Source of the DNA: Candidatus Kaiserbacteria bacterium RIFCSPHIGHO2_02_FULL_55_25
Lineage (GTDB): Bacteria > Patescibacteriota > Minisyncoccia > Phycocordibacterales > UBA2100
Direction: 5' to 3'
NCBI GenBank assembly: GCA_001781335.1
Contig: MFLL01000032.1
Span: 1 to 47,188, forward strand
DNA length: 47,188 nucleotides
Within the stretch, counting starts at the first letter, position 1; each line of letters begins with the position of its first letter. The position numbers were made by a program, and so were the translations under genes. Positions 7,619-15,448 of this stretch are shown here, piece after piece. The notes under the pieces are model-generated. The model had not been told where the DNA came from. It saw nothing but the letters and a program-made list of their open reading frames with translations, and did not search any database.

Positions 7619-8419
7619 TTAATCATCCTTGCCGAGACCAAGGCGGAGACCACCGAAGAGATTCAGGCCATTGCCCTTACCTTCGTGTCCGTCCTTGAAG
7701 CTGGCGTTCGCGTTGGCACGAACTTCCGCCCTTGCATTGACCTCATGGTCTTTGCTCTTGCCCTTGCCGCGATTGTTGTCCTCATCTCTATCGGTACGGA
7801 CGACCACTTTTGTCGCCGTGATGACGGAGCCGTCGGCATTCGGTGTGCCTGAGACCTTGACCTCATCACCCGCTTGGACAGAGGCGAGTGTCGTGGTCGC
7901 CGTGCCGTTGACCATAATCGTCGTCGAGGCGTTGGTCTGCACGGTGATGGAACGGTCGCCCTTCTTGATGACGAATGAGCCGCCCGCGCTATTCACGCTC
8001 GAGACTTTCCCGCCGATGACGTGTCTGAAGGGGAATAATGGAGTGAGGTCACGGATTTTGCTGGCCGCGACGGTGAACGGAGAGGTGGTGCCCGTAAGCG
8101 CGCCCTTGAAGCTCACCTTATCGCCGATAGTGATGCCGGTCGTCGAAGCATTCGCCGTACCGTTGCCGGAGACCTTGGTCGTCGCCGAGATGTTCACAAT
8201 CCAGCTGAGGATCGTATTGCCGAGGGTGGTAACGGCGTTGACGACACCGTTGCTTACCGCGGTCACATCCGCGCCGATGACGCGCACGATACCGTTGGGA
8301 CTGATAATAACGCCCGTGGTGCTCGACGCATTCAGCGTCGCGGCGCTCGCCGCAAACGGCATAAGCACGAAAGCAGCCGTAAGAGCGGCAGAACCGATAG
8401 TCGAATTCATTTTGTTCAT
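7619..8419 (-). CDS. secreted protein with DUF5666-like repeats
   Basis: A 266-residue protein with a Sec signal peptide (hydrophobic stretch to about residue 27, cleavage after ASA). Two beta-rich units follow, about 35-125 and 135-210, both carrying the NASTT/ASTTI pattern and GDEV/GDKV turns typical of DUF5666-like OB folds. The charged C-terminal tail is RTDRDEDNNRGKGKSKD... It is similar in architecture to the protein at 3820-4542. It is divergent from the ECF sigma gene at 8621, so it may be a target of that sigma factor (inference). Function unknown. Confidence 0.65.
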   Translation of the reverse strand: MNKMNSTIGSAALTAAFVLMPFAASAATLNASSTTGVIISPNGIVRVIGADVTAVSNGVVNAVTTLGNTILSWIVNISATTKVSGNGTANASTTGITIGDKVSFKGALTGTTSPFTVAASKIRDLTPLFPFRHVIGGKVSSVNSAGGSFVIKKGDRSITVQTNASTTIMVNGTATTTLASVQAGDEVKVSGTPNADGSVITATKVVVRTDRDEDNNRGKGKSKDHEVNARAEVRANANASFKDGHEGKGNGLNLFGGLRLGLGKDD

Positions 8420-8620
8420 AGTGTTTTCTTTAGTCTGCTAATTAATCGCGGGTTTGCGCCCGCATAGGTGAAGACGTGGCAGCCGCAGAAACCTTACATC
8501 ACTCACAATGCTGCACAGCACTTCCGTTCGTTCGGGGAGCAGGATAGTATGGGCAGGCCATCGGTTGTGCATGTACGTAAGAAAGCGGGCTCCGATACGT
8601 CTCAACTAACAGGCGGAATA

Positions 8621-9154
8621 ATGAAATCTTCACAGGAGAAAGCGTTTCTCGAAGCGTTCGAAGCGCACGCAGACGCGCTGTTTCGTCATGCATTCTTCCG
8701 CGTGAGCGACCGCGAAAAAGCGTACGACCTTACGCAAGACACCTATCTCAAGGCATGGGACTATGTCGTACAGGGAGGTGAGGTGAGGCAGTACAAAAGT
8801 TTTCTCTACCGCATTTTGCACAACCTCATCGTCGACTCGTACCGCAAGAAGTCCTCGCGCTCACTCGACGAACTTCTGGAGAACGAGGCTACGGCCGCGG
8901 CCACGGAAGCACTTCTTTCCGAAGGGAGCGTGCGCGAAGTAGAGGAGAGCATGGACGAATCAATGCTTGTAGTAAAAATCCGCGAACGCATTCCCGAATT
9001 GCCCGAACACTATCGCGACGTGCTCACGCTCCGTTTCATCGACGGATTGGGCACCGGCGAGATTGCGGAGATGACTGGTGTATCGGAGAATGTCGTGTCG
9101 GTGCGCATTCACCGCGGTATCGCGAAGCTCAAAACAATCTGCAACACACAATAA
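8621..9154 (+). CDS. ECF-type RNA polymerase sigma factor
   Basis: A 177-residue group 4 sigma factor redirecting RNA polymerase to alternative promoters. The region 2 segment contains LFRHAFFRVSDREKAYDLTQDTYLKAW (about residues 18-46), then FLYRILHNLIVDSYRKK. Region 4 (about 122-175) shows LPEHYRDVLTLRFIDGL and the recognition helix around VSENVVSVRIHRGIAKLK. I chose the ATG at 8621 because region 2 alignment begins there and AGGCGG lies just upstream; an in-frame extension back to 8468 has no family match. It is followed after 4 nt by a membrane protein likely to be its anti-sigma partner. Confidence 0.85.
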   Translation: MKSSQEKAFLEAFEAHADALFRHAFFRVSDREKAYDLTQDTYLKAWDYVVQGGEVRQYKSFLYRILHNLIVDSYRKKSSRSLDELLENEATAAATEALLSEGSVREVEESMDESMLVVKIRERIPELPEHYRDVLTLRFIDGLGTGEIAEMTGVSENVVSVRIHRGIAKLKTICNTQ

Positions 9155-9158
9155 ATAT

Positions 9159-10445
9159 ATGGACGACAAATTTCACACATATCTGAAAAAAGCGGGAGAT
9201 GAAGTCACGCTCTCTCCAAGCGAGCACGCGCGCATGCGCGGCGTTTTGAACGCATACATGGAAATGAAACCCATCCGCTCCGCTTCGCGCGCCTCGGTGT
9301 GGAGCACGCAATGGTTCTTCTCAATGCGGCCGCCTGCCGCGACGCTCGTGCTCGCGCTCTTCGTTTCTTCAGCCGGTGTTTCTTATGCCGCCGAAGGCGC
9401 GCTTCCGGGCGACACACTCTATACCGTAAAAGTGAGTGTCAACGAACCTATTGCCGGAGCGCTTGCGGTCACGAGTTCGGCGAAAGCGGAATGGGCGATG
9501 AGGGTCGCGGGTGAACGCATCAAAGAGGCGGCCACACTTGCCGCCGAGGGGCGTTTGAGCACCGAGACCCAAGATGAGTTACAGACGAGTTTCGAGACGT
9601 ACTCGGCGCTGGCGATACAACATATAGATGAGGAAGCCGATGCGAACCCTGACACGGGCGGGCAGAGTGCGGTACGTTTTGAGGCGAGACTCTCCGAGTA
9701 CGGGCGCGTGCTCGCCGAAGTCGGCGGTGCAGAATATGCCGCAGATACTCTCGCTTCAGCAATCCGTACTCAGCACGACCGTATCGCCGGAATCCGCACA
9801 CGCGCCGAAGCGAAAAGTGCCACGATAGCCTCATCCGGGAACGCGGCGGTCGCGGCTTCCCGTATGCGCGACGCGGCCAAGCACCAACTCGATGATTCAG
9901 TAAGTCTCGCGCTCCATACCGCCGAGTCCTTTTCGTCGTCCTCCGCGGACGTGCTCGAACGTGAGCTTCAGGAAGCGGGCACTTCGATTGCTGACGGAGA
10001 AAAACTGCTAGGGCGCAATTCGACACAGCAGGAGGCCCTCGAAGCGTTCCGCGGCGCACTTACGAAAGCCGAAAAAATCGGAATCTTTTTGCAGACGAGC
10101 TCCGCGATTCACAGGCGCACGGGTCGCATTGTCTCGGAACCGGAACGTACAGGGAAACCTTCGGTCGCATCCAAAGCCGCGGCGAAACTGCAGAACACGC
10201 TTACAGCTGGTGAGGGGCCGAGCATAACGGCCACGATGTCCGTTGAACAGGAAACTCAACCCAGCGCGTTTACAAAAAGTTCCGCGACCGGTTCCATAGA
10301 GTCGGATACGTCACCGGACTCAAGTCGGCAGGATTCTCCGCGCGACTTTGATTCGAAGAGCGGGAGGGATGAGAACAGAGAAGAAGACTCTGATGGTGAG
10401 GACCCTTTGATTCGCATCTCCGCGCCGTCGTCGCTTCTTCCTTAA
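9159..10445 (+). CDS. DUF5667-type membrane protein, candidate anti-sigma factor
   Basis: A 428-residue protein. The N-terminal about 55 residues are cytoplasmic (MDDKFHTYLKKAG...), one TM segment lies around 60-83 (PPAATLVLALFVSSAGVSYA), then the DUF5667-like motif GALPGDTLYTVKVSVNEPI and a long helical, Ala/Glu-rich extracytoplasmic region. The C-terminal 70 residues are Ser/Asp-rich and probably disordered. It is tightly coupled to the sigma gene (4-nt gap). The topology (cytosolic tail, one TM, exported sensor) fits an anti-sigma factor, but no canonical zinc anti-sigma motif is present, so that role is inference. Confidence 0.65.
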   Translation: MDDKFHTYLKKAGDEVTLSPSEHARMRGVLNAYMEMKPIRSASRASVWSTQWFFSMRPPAATLVLALFVSSAGVSYAAEGALPGDTLYTVKVSVNEPIAGALAVTSSAKAEWAMRVAGERIKEAATLAAEGRLSTETQDELQTSFETYSALAIQHIDEEADANPDTGGQSAVRFEARLSEYGRVLAEVGGAEYAADTLASAIRTQHDRIAGIRTRAEAKSATIASSGNAAVAASRMRDAAKHQLDDSVSLALHTAESFSSSSADVLERELQEAGTSIADGEKLLGRNSTQQEALEAFRGALTKAEKIGIFLQTSSAIHRRTGRIVSEPERTGKPSVASKAAAKLQNTLTAGEGPSITATMSVEQETQPSAFTKSSATGSIESDTSPDSSRQDSPRDFDSKSGRDENREEDSDGEDPLIRISAPSSLLP

Positions 10446-10458
10446 TATTTTCACCCGG

Positions 10459-11112
10459 TTATGCCCGCGCAAGCGCGAGCAGGGTAACGGTTGCTCCGGC
10501 GCGGCGTAGCGGGGTGGCGGCGTTTGCGAGTGTGGCGCCGGTCGTGGCGACGTCGTCAATGAGGAAGACGTGCGTATGTGTGACGAATCCCGCGTCGGGC
10601 ACTTCGAATGCGCCGGCGACATTTGAAAGTCGTTCAGAGCGCGGCAATTTTGTTTGCTGTTTGGTCGCGCGGCTACGGACGAGCACCTCCGGCGCGAGAC
10701 GCGCTCTGGTGCCGTCGCGAAATTCCGGCGGGAGCGATTGCAGGACGAGTGCTATCTGGTTGAATCCGCGTTCGCGCGCGCGCGAGGCGTGGAGCGGCAC
10801 GGGGACGAGCAACATATTCTTTTGCGAGAATTGTTTTGCCGAGGAAATTTCTTCCATCAAGTATTCCGCAAGCACCCCTGCGCACAGGTGCGCGGCCCTT
10901 CCGCTGCCGTCATACTTCAGTGATTGAATCAGGTCTTGCACTTCCTGCCTCTGATAATCCATGAGCGTCGTAATTTTTACGCCGAGCAAATCATGCGACG
11001 TCGGCATGAGCGGAATATCTTCCGCCGACAAATTCTTTGTGCGTAGAGTACGCGCTCGTGGCGGTAAAATTGCGTCAAATATCATCTCGAATACTTTCCA
11101 CAAGCGTGACAT
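10459..11112 (-). CDS. comFC: ComF family phosphoribosyltransferase-like protein
   Basis: A 217-residue protein with the type I phosphoribosyltransferase signature VFLIDDVATTGATL near the C-terminus and the family segments LIQSLKYDGS, LLVPVPLHASRARERGFNQ and RSRATKQQTKLPRSERLSN. ComFC acts with ComFA in DNA uptake for natural competence, and in some bacteria phosphoribosylates partners. The N-terminal zinc-binding cysteines of canonical ComFC are missing here. I chose the ATG at 11112; 11157 is an in-frame alternative. Its presence beside type IV pilus genes fits DNA uptake. Confidence 0.85.
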   Translation of the reverse strand: MSRLWKVFEMIFDAILPPRARTLRTKNLSAEDIPLMPTSHDLLGVKITTLMDYQRQEVQDLIQSLKYDGSGRAAHLCAGVLAEYLMEEISSAKQFSQKNMLLVPVPLHASRARERGFNQIALVLQSLPPEFRDGTRARLAPEVLVRSRATKQQTKLPRSERLSNVAGAFEVPDAGFVTHTHVFLIDDVATTGATLANAATPLRRAGATVTLLALARA

Positions 11113-11126
11113 GGTAAGATTCTCGC

Positions 11127-11456
11127 ATGGATTTATCTCAAAAGAAGTGCGTCGCATGCGAAGGAGGAACTGCGCCTATGAATCGCGCCGAAGCAGAGAC
11201 ACTCGTGAAGCAATTGAACGGGTGGACATTGAGCGGGGACAGACAATGGATATCAAAAGAATTTTCATTCAAGGATTTTGCCGCGGCAATGGCGTTTGCC
11301 AACAAAGTTGCGGAGATTGCGGAGGAGGAGGGACATCATCCCGACCTGCAAGTGCGCTGGGGAAAAGTGGTCGTCGAGCTTACGACACATGCCGTCAGGG
11401 GATTGTCCGAAAATGACTTCATCCTTGCGGCCAAGCTGGACAAAGTCGAGAGCTAA
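11127..11456 (+). CDS. pterin-4a-carbinolamine dehydratase-like protein
   Basis: A 109-residue protein of the PCD/DCoH family, which dehydrates 4a-hydroxytetrahydrobiopterin. The catalytic EEGHHPDL motif (H70, H71, P72) and the second conserved block TTHAVRGLSENDFILAAKLD (H88) are intact. Length is typical. TAAGAT with an upstream TGN (11112-11120) lies 6 nt before the ATG, a leaderless-type promoter. It is divergent from comFC. No pterin hydroxylase is nearby; in CPR this protein may have another role. Confidence 0.85.
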   Translation: MDLSQKKCVACEGGTAPMNRAEAETLVKQLNGWTLSGDRQWISKEFSFKDFAAAMAFANKVAEIAEEEGHHPDLQVRWGKVVVELTTHAVRGLSENDFILAAKLDKVES

Positions 11457-11480
11457 ATAAGGTCAAGACCTTGGAACCAG

Positions 11481-12038
11481 ATCCTTGACGACATCGTATG
11501 TCGTTATATTCCCGATACCCGCATCCAAGCCCTCATCGCCGAGGTCGTCCTTTCTTACAACTCACGGTCGTATGATATAAGAAAGTATGTCCAAGAGGTG
11601 TCACCTCTTGAACTACTGAAGGGATTGCCGCTCGGAAATCTGACATCACAATTACTCGTCAATATCTATATGAACGAGTTTGACCAGTTTGTGAAGCACC
11701 AGCTCAAAGCGAAATATTACGTCCGTTATGCGGACGACTTCATCTTCCTCTCGGCATCAAGGCCCGGCCTTGAAGAAGTGCTGCCTGACATCGAGCATTT
11801 CTTGAGATTGAGGTTAAACCTCAATCTGCATCCGGATAAAGTTTCAATCCAAACATTCGCTTCAGGCGTTGATTTCCTCGGCTGGGTGCATTTCCCCGAC
11901 CACCCTGTGCTGCGCAGTGCGACGAAGCGGAGAATGCTGCGGAATCTTGCCGATGATACGTTCGATGCGCGCGTGGAGTCGTATCGGGGATTGCTGGGGC
12001 ATGGGAATGCGCACACGCTTGCCACATCGCTACGCTAA
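11481..12038 (+). pseudogene. 3' remnant of a second DGR reverse transcriptase
   Basis: The frame from 11481 encodes the C-terminal half of a DGR-type reverse transcriptase. It starts inside the palm domain (LDDIVCRYIPDTRIQALIAE), contains the DGR-typical GLPLGNLTSQ motif and the catalytic YVRYADDFIFLS, and ends at 12038. The N-terminal half, motifs A-B of the palm and any start codon are absent, and the truncation point is 25 nt after the dehydratase stop. Several stretches are identical at DNA level to the intact RT at 20128-21255, e.g. about 58 nt around 11953-12011 versus 21149-21206. It is therefore a recent relic or recombination product of the same DGR family. Not expected to be functional. 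Confidence 0.85.
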
Positions 12039-12103
12039 CACTGCTTCATTGACTTCTCATACGTGACGGGTAAGATGTATTCATTAGTGGCTTCGGCCTC
12101 CGA

Positions 12104-12122
12104 GAGCCCCCGAAAGGGGCTC
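12104..12122. terminator. short hairpin after the toxin pseudogene
   Basis: GAGCCCC-cgaaa-GGGGCTC lies between the RT remnant (+) and the MazF-like pseudogene (-). It is possibly a terminator. Confidence 0.35.
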
Positions 12123-12139
12123 GATTCGTCCTAAGTTAT

Positions 12140-12546
12140 CTACTTGTTATTCGAAGCGAGATATTCTTGCAGGCTCTCGAGTATCACTTTGAAATCGTCT
12201 TCCGATATTACCCCAACTTTGCGCAATAGGCATTTCGTGCTCATGTTTCGGAGTTGGGAAAGGAAGCGGTCGAGCTACCACCTTCATAGCGCACTACCTT
12301 AAAGAACTTTCCGGATCGTTCGCGCGAAGTGAGCGGCAACCCCCAAAACATATCCGCATTGAATTTCTTGACCACGAGCGCAGGACGTTCGAATGAAGCG
12401 TGTTTGCCGTCCGTCTCAACTCCAACATTGACACCGAGCGTGCACCACCACACTTCGCGCTCGTGGAAAAAAAATAAATCACGTGGTTGTGCCGAAGCAT
12501 GGATCGCCTTTTTGCGTTCGTTCCAAGTATCAAAATCCTTATTCAT
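12140..12546 (-). pseudogene. frameshifted MazF/PemK-like toxin gene
   Basis: The first about 95 codons from the ATG at 12546 (MNKDFDTWNERKKAIHASAQ) match the intact MazF-like protein at 38024-38419. Shared features include FHEREVWWCTLGVNVGVE, FERPALVVKKFN and LPLTS. Near 12255-12275 the frame breaks: the current frame stops at 12241, while the homologous C-terminus (LSQLRNMSTKCLLRK...VISEDDFKVILESLQEYLA) continues in another frame to a TAG at 12140. One lost base explains it. It may be a true pseudogene or an assembly error. No leaderless promoter box is recognisable upstream. Confidence 0.8.
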
Positions 12547-12594
12547 GATGCCGACCATTGACCCGTCGTCATATGACCACCCGCCTTTCCCTCG

Positions 12595-12603
12595 TGATAT
12601 AAT
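12595..12603 (+). promoter_or_regulatory. extended -10 promoter of the pilM operon
   Basis: TGATATAAT (TGN plus TATAAT at 12598-12603) ends 7 nt before the pilM ATG at 12611. There is no Shine-Dalgarno. This implies a leaderless or near-leaderless operon mRNA. Confidence 0.7.
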
Positions 12604-12610
12604 TGTACGA

Positions 12611-13756
12611 ATGGCCTTTTCTTTTGGAGATTTGTTCAAGAGTTTTGGCGGTGCGGGTGCCGAAGCGTCGGTCTTGGGTGTGGATATCGGTGCCGCTTCA
12701 ATCAAAGTGGTCCAACTGCGCTCTTCGCGCGGCACTGCGATTCTGGAAACCTACGGCGAGATAGCACTCGGCCCGTACGCGAAGATGCCGGTGGGGAAGG
12801 TGGTGAAGCTTACGCCCGAAGTGACGGCGCAGGCGCTCAACGACCTCATGAAGGAGGCCAACGTGACGGCGAAGAGCGCCGGCATCGCAATCCCTTTTTC
12901 CTCAAGCCTCATCAATGTCATTGACTTACCGAAAGTGGATGCGGAGAGTCTCAAGCGCATCGTGCCGATTGAAGCGCGTAAATATATTCCCGTACCTGTT
13001 TCCGAAGTGTCGCTCGACTGGTCGGTCATTCCACAAGACGAGGCACAGCAGGACAGCGCGTTTGACCAGTTACAACAGAAAACGCCTTCTCCGGTGCGCG
13101 GACAGGAAGTGCTTCTCGTCGCGATACAAAACAGCACACTCAAAAATTACCAGACCATCATGGAAATCGCGGGACTCACGGCAAACTTCGTGGAGATTGA
13201 AATTTTCAGCGTAGTCCGCAGTACCTTGGGTCACGGACTGGCGCCCGTTATGGTGGTGGATCTCGGCGCGGCGACGACAAAAATGTACGTGGTGGAGCGC
13301 GGTATCGTGCGGATGACGCACCTCCTGACGCTCGGTGGCCAACAGACGACCGAGGTCTTGATGCGCACAATGAACTGGGAATTCGAAAAAGCGGAGCGCA
13401 TCAAGCGCGAACGGGGTCTCATCGAGGGGAGTGCGTTCAGCGCCGAAGAGAACGCGCGCATCAAGGAGGCATTGTTATCAACACTCTCTCGTGTGTTTAG
13501 CGAGGTCAATCGGGTACTATTGAGCTACGGGCAGCGATACAACAAAAGTGTATCGCAGGTGATTCTCACCGGCGGCGGCGCATCGCTTCCCGGCTTGGCA
13601 GAGGTTGCTAGACAGCAGCTCAGCGCTCAGGTCTCCATCGCAGACCCGTTCTCGCGCACCGAGGCACCCGCTTTTTTGGGCAATGTGTTGCGGGAAATCG
13701 GCCCTGCCTTCTCGGTACCGGTAGGCCTCGGATTGCGGAAGTTGAAGCACTCTTAA
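12611..13756 (+). CDS. pilM: type IV pilus assembly protein PilM
   Basis: A 381-residue actin-like ATPase of the FtsA/PilM fold that sits on the cytoplasmic face and recruits the PilN/PilO inner-membrane complex. Visible are the phosphate-1 loop VLGVDIGAASIKVV (about 21-34), the SHS2-type insert with FVEIEIFSVVRS, the phosphate-2 loop VVDLGAATTKMYV, and the adenosine loop LTGGGASLPGL. The start at 12611 is fixed by homology and by the TATAAT box 7 nt upstream; a longer in-frame extension overlaps the toxin pseudogene. It is first gene of pilM-N-O-P-B. Confidence 0.92.
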   Translation: MAFSFGDLFKSFGGAGAEASVLGVDIGAASIKVVQLRSSRGTAILETYGEIALGPYAKMPVGKVVKLTPEVTAQALNDLMKEANVTAKSAGIAIPFSSSLINVIDLPKVDAESLKRIVPIEARKYIPVPVSEVSLDWSVIPQDEAQQDSAFDQLQQKTPSPVRGQEVLLVAIQNSTLKNYQTIMEIAGLTANFVEIEIFSVVRSTLGHGLAPVMVVDLGAATTKMYVVERGIVRMTHLLTLGGQQTTEVLMRTMNWEFEKAERIKRERGLIEGSAFSAEENARIKEALLSTLSRVFSEVNRVLLSYGQRYNKSVSQVILTGGGASLPGLAEVARQQLSAQVSIADPFSRTEAPAFLGNVLREIGPAFSVPVGLGLRKLKHS

Positions 13757-13763
13757 ATAGAAT

Positions 13764-14495
13764 ATGGACATAGGCACACAACCGTCACTCATACCCCACG
13801 ACGCTGCGACGGCGGCGCCCATGCCGGGCAAACGCTCCGCCGGCGGTCTTGCCGAAGTCGGTCTCCTCATTTCAATAGTACTGCTTGTCGCCTCCGGGGC
13901 GCTTGGCGGGGCAGTGTTCCTGTATGGTCAGTACGCGCAGACGAGCGCGGGGAGCAAAGTCGAACAGCTCCAGCGCGCAAAGCAGGCGTTCGAGCCGTCG
14001 CTCATCGAGGAGTTGACGCGGCTCGACGACCGCATGCGCGCCGCCGCCGCGATTCTTTCTGCACACATGGCACCAATCGCATTTTTCGACGCGCTCCAGC
14101 AGTCCACCCTTCAGACCGTTTCGTTCCAGACACTCGACCTCGAGGCGAATGACCCGCAGCACATGGTCGTCAAGATGAACGGCGTCGCGGAAGCGGTCAA
14201 TTCCATCGCTCTGCAGGCCGACCTCTTTTCCAAGAACGGCGTCATCACGAACCCGATTTTTTCCGACATATCGCGACAGCAGGATGGCGTACATTTCGCC
14301 CTCAGTGCGAGCGTGAACCCGACGGCCATCAATTACGTACAGCTCATCAACGCCGCCTCCGCCGCCCAGCCGGGGCAGCAGACGCAGCAACCGGCAGGCA
14401 CACTGTTCTCACCCGCTGTGCAGAGCGCGACTCAGCAACAACCGCAGGGAGCATTACAGCAGCCGTATCAGCCGGCGACGCAGACCGCACAATAA
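13764..14495 (+). CDS. PilN-like inner-membrane pilus assembly protein
   Basis: A 243-residue bitopic protein with a cytoplasmic N-terminus of about 30 residues, one TM (LAEVGLLISIVLLVASGALG, about 29-52), a coiled-coil start (AGSKVEQLQRAKQAFEPSLIEEL) and a ferredoxin-like periplasmic-type domain. The C-terminal 45 residues are Gln/Pro-rich low complexity (QPGQQTQQPAG, PQGALQQPYQPATQTAQ). Position directly after pilM (7-nt gap) and topology identify it as PilN; sequence similarity alone is weak. It likely binds PilM through its N-terminus and pairs with the next gene product. Confidence 0.7.
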   Translation: MDIGTQPSLIPHDAATAAPMPGKRSAGGLAEVGLLISIVLLVASGALGGAVFLYGQYAQTSAGSKVEQLQRAKQAFEPSLIEELTRLDDRMRAAAAILSAHMAPIAFFDALQQSTLQTVSFQTLDLEANDPQHMVVKMNGVAEAVNSIALQADLFSKNGVITNPIFSDISRQQDGVHFALSASVNPTAINYVQLINAASAAQPGQQTQQPAGTLFSPAVQSATQQQPQGALQQPYQPATQTAQ

Positions 14496-14496
14496 T

Positions 14497-15075
14497 ATGA
14501 TGCGCACCATTTTTTCCGTTTTGTGTCTCCTCGGCGCCGGCGCCGTATTCTTCATGTACACGCAGCCGACGTACGATTCCGTGCAGGCTGAGAACGTGCA
14601 GATTGCGCAGTATGATGAGGCGCTCTCGAAAGCTTCCGAACTGCAGCAACTGAAGCAGTCGCTCCTCTCGCGCTACAACACCTTCGACCCCGCCCAGATT
14701 GACCGCCTCCAGAAGCTCTTGCCCGACCACGTCGACAACGTCAGACTCATTCTCGATATCGACTCGCTCGCCGGCAAGCACGGCATGGCGCTTCAGAATG
14801 TTGTCGTAAGTCAAAATGCTTCTTCAGCAGGTTCCCAGAGTGCGACCGCCATCATCGGAGCCTCGAAACAGCCATACGATTCGCTCACCATCAAGTTCAC
14901 CACGCAAGGGTCCTACGAGACTTTCCGCCAATTCCTCGCCGCTTTTGAATCGTCGCTACGTATCGTCGACCTCGTTTCCCTCAATATCGCACGCGGGTCC
15001 AACAACGCGCAGGGAAACGCGGCGGTGCCGTTGTACACATACAACATCACACTCCGGACCTACTGGCTCAAATAA
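14497..15075 (+). CDS. PilO-like inner-membrane pilus assembly protein
   Basis: A 192-residue bitopic protein with TM at about 4-22 (IFSVLCLLGAGAVFFMY), then a coiled coil (NVQIAQYDEALSKASELQQLKQSLLS), the PilO-typical RLQKLLPDHVDNVRLILDIDSLAGKHG, and a ferredoxin-like C-terminal domain (LTIKFTTQGSYETFRQFLAAFESSLRIVDLVSL). It starts 1 nt after the previous stop. It expectedly forms heterodimers with the PilN-like protein. Confidence 0.8.
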   Translation: MMRTIFSVLCLLGAGAVFFMYTQPTYDSVQAENVQIAQYDEALSKASELQQLKQSLLSRYNTFDPAQIDRLQKLLPDHVDNVRLILDIDSLAGKHGMALQNVVVSQNASSAGSQSATAIIGASKQPYDSLTIKFTTQGSYETFRQFLAAFESSLRIVDLVSLNIARGSNNAQGNAAVPLYTYNITLRTYWLK

Positions 15076-15079
15076 CGCT

Positions 15080-15445
15080 ATGCAATGGATACAACAACAT
15101 AAGCTCATTTTCACCGTCATTGTCCTCTTGGTCGCCTTTGGCGTGTGGTACGGGCTCTCGCAATCCGCCGCGCCGGCACCTCTCCTTACTACCACATCGG
15201 ATACGGGCTCGCCCACGGTCGACAGCGCCGACCAGCAGCTCGTGACGACGCTCCTCGCACTGCGCGCGGTCACGCTCAACGGCAGTATATTTAGCGACCC
15301 CGCCTTCATGAGTCTGCAGGATTTCAGCACGACAATCGTGCCGGAACCCATCGGACGTGAAAATCCGTTTGCCCCATTACGTTCTACGGCCACCAGCACC
15401 CCGGAAAATCCGCACGCGGCGCAACTCTTTGCCCCCAAGAAGTAA
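15080..15445 (+). CDS. PilP-like small membrane protein of the pilus operon
   Basis: A 121-residue protein with an N-terminal TM (LIFTVIVLLVAFGVWYGL, about 9-26) and a short exported region ending in the motif GRENPFAPL, reminiscent of the R(D/N)PF motif of PilP pilotin-like proteins. No lipobox is seen. It lies between pilO-like and pilB, the position of pilP in didermic systems, although CPR lack an outer-membrane secretin. The PilP label is inference from motif and position. Confidence 0.55.
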   Translation: MQWIQQHKLIFTVIVLLVAFGVWYGLSQSAAPAPLLTTTSDTGSPTVDSADQQLVTTLLALRAVTLNGSIFSDPAFMSLQDFSTTIVPEPIGRENPFAPLRSTATSTPENPHAAQLFAPKK

Positions 15446-15448
15446 TAT

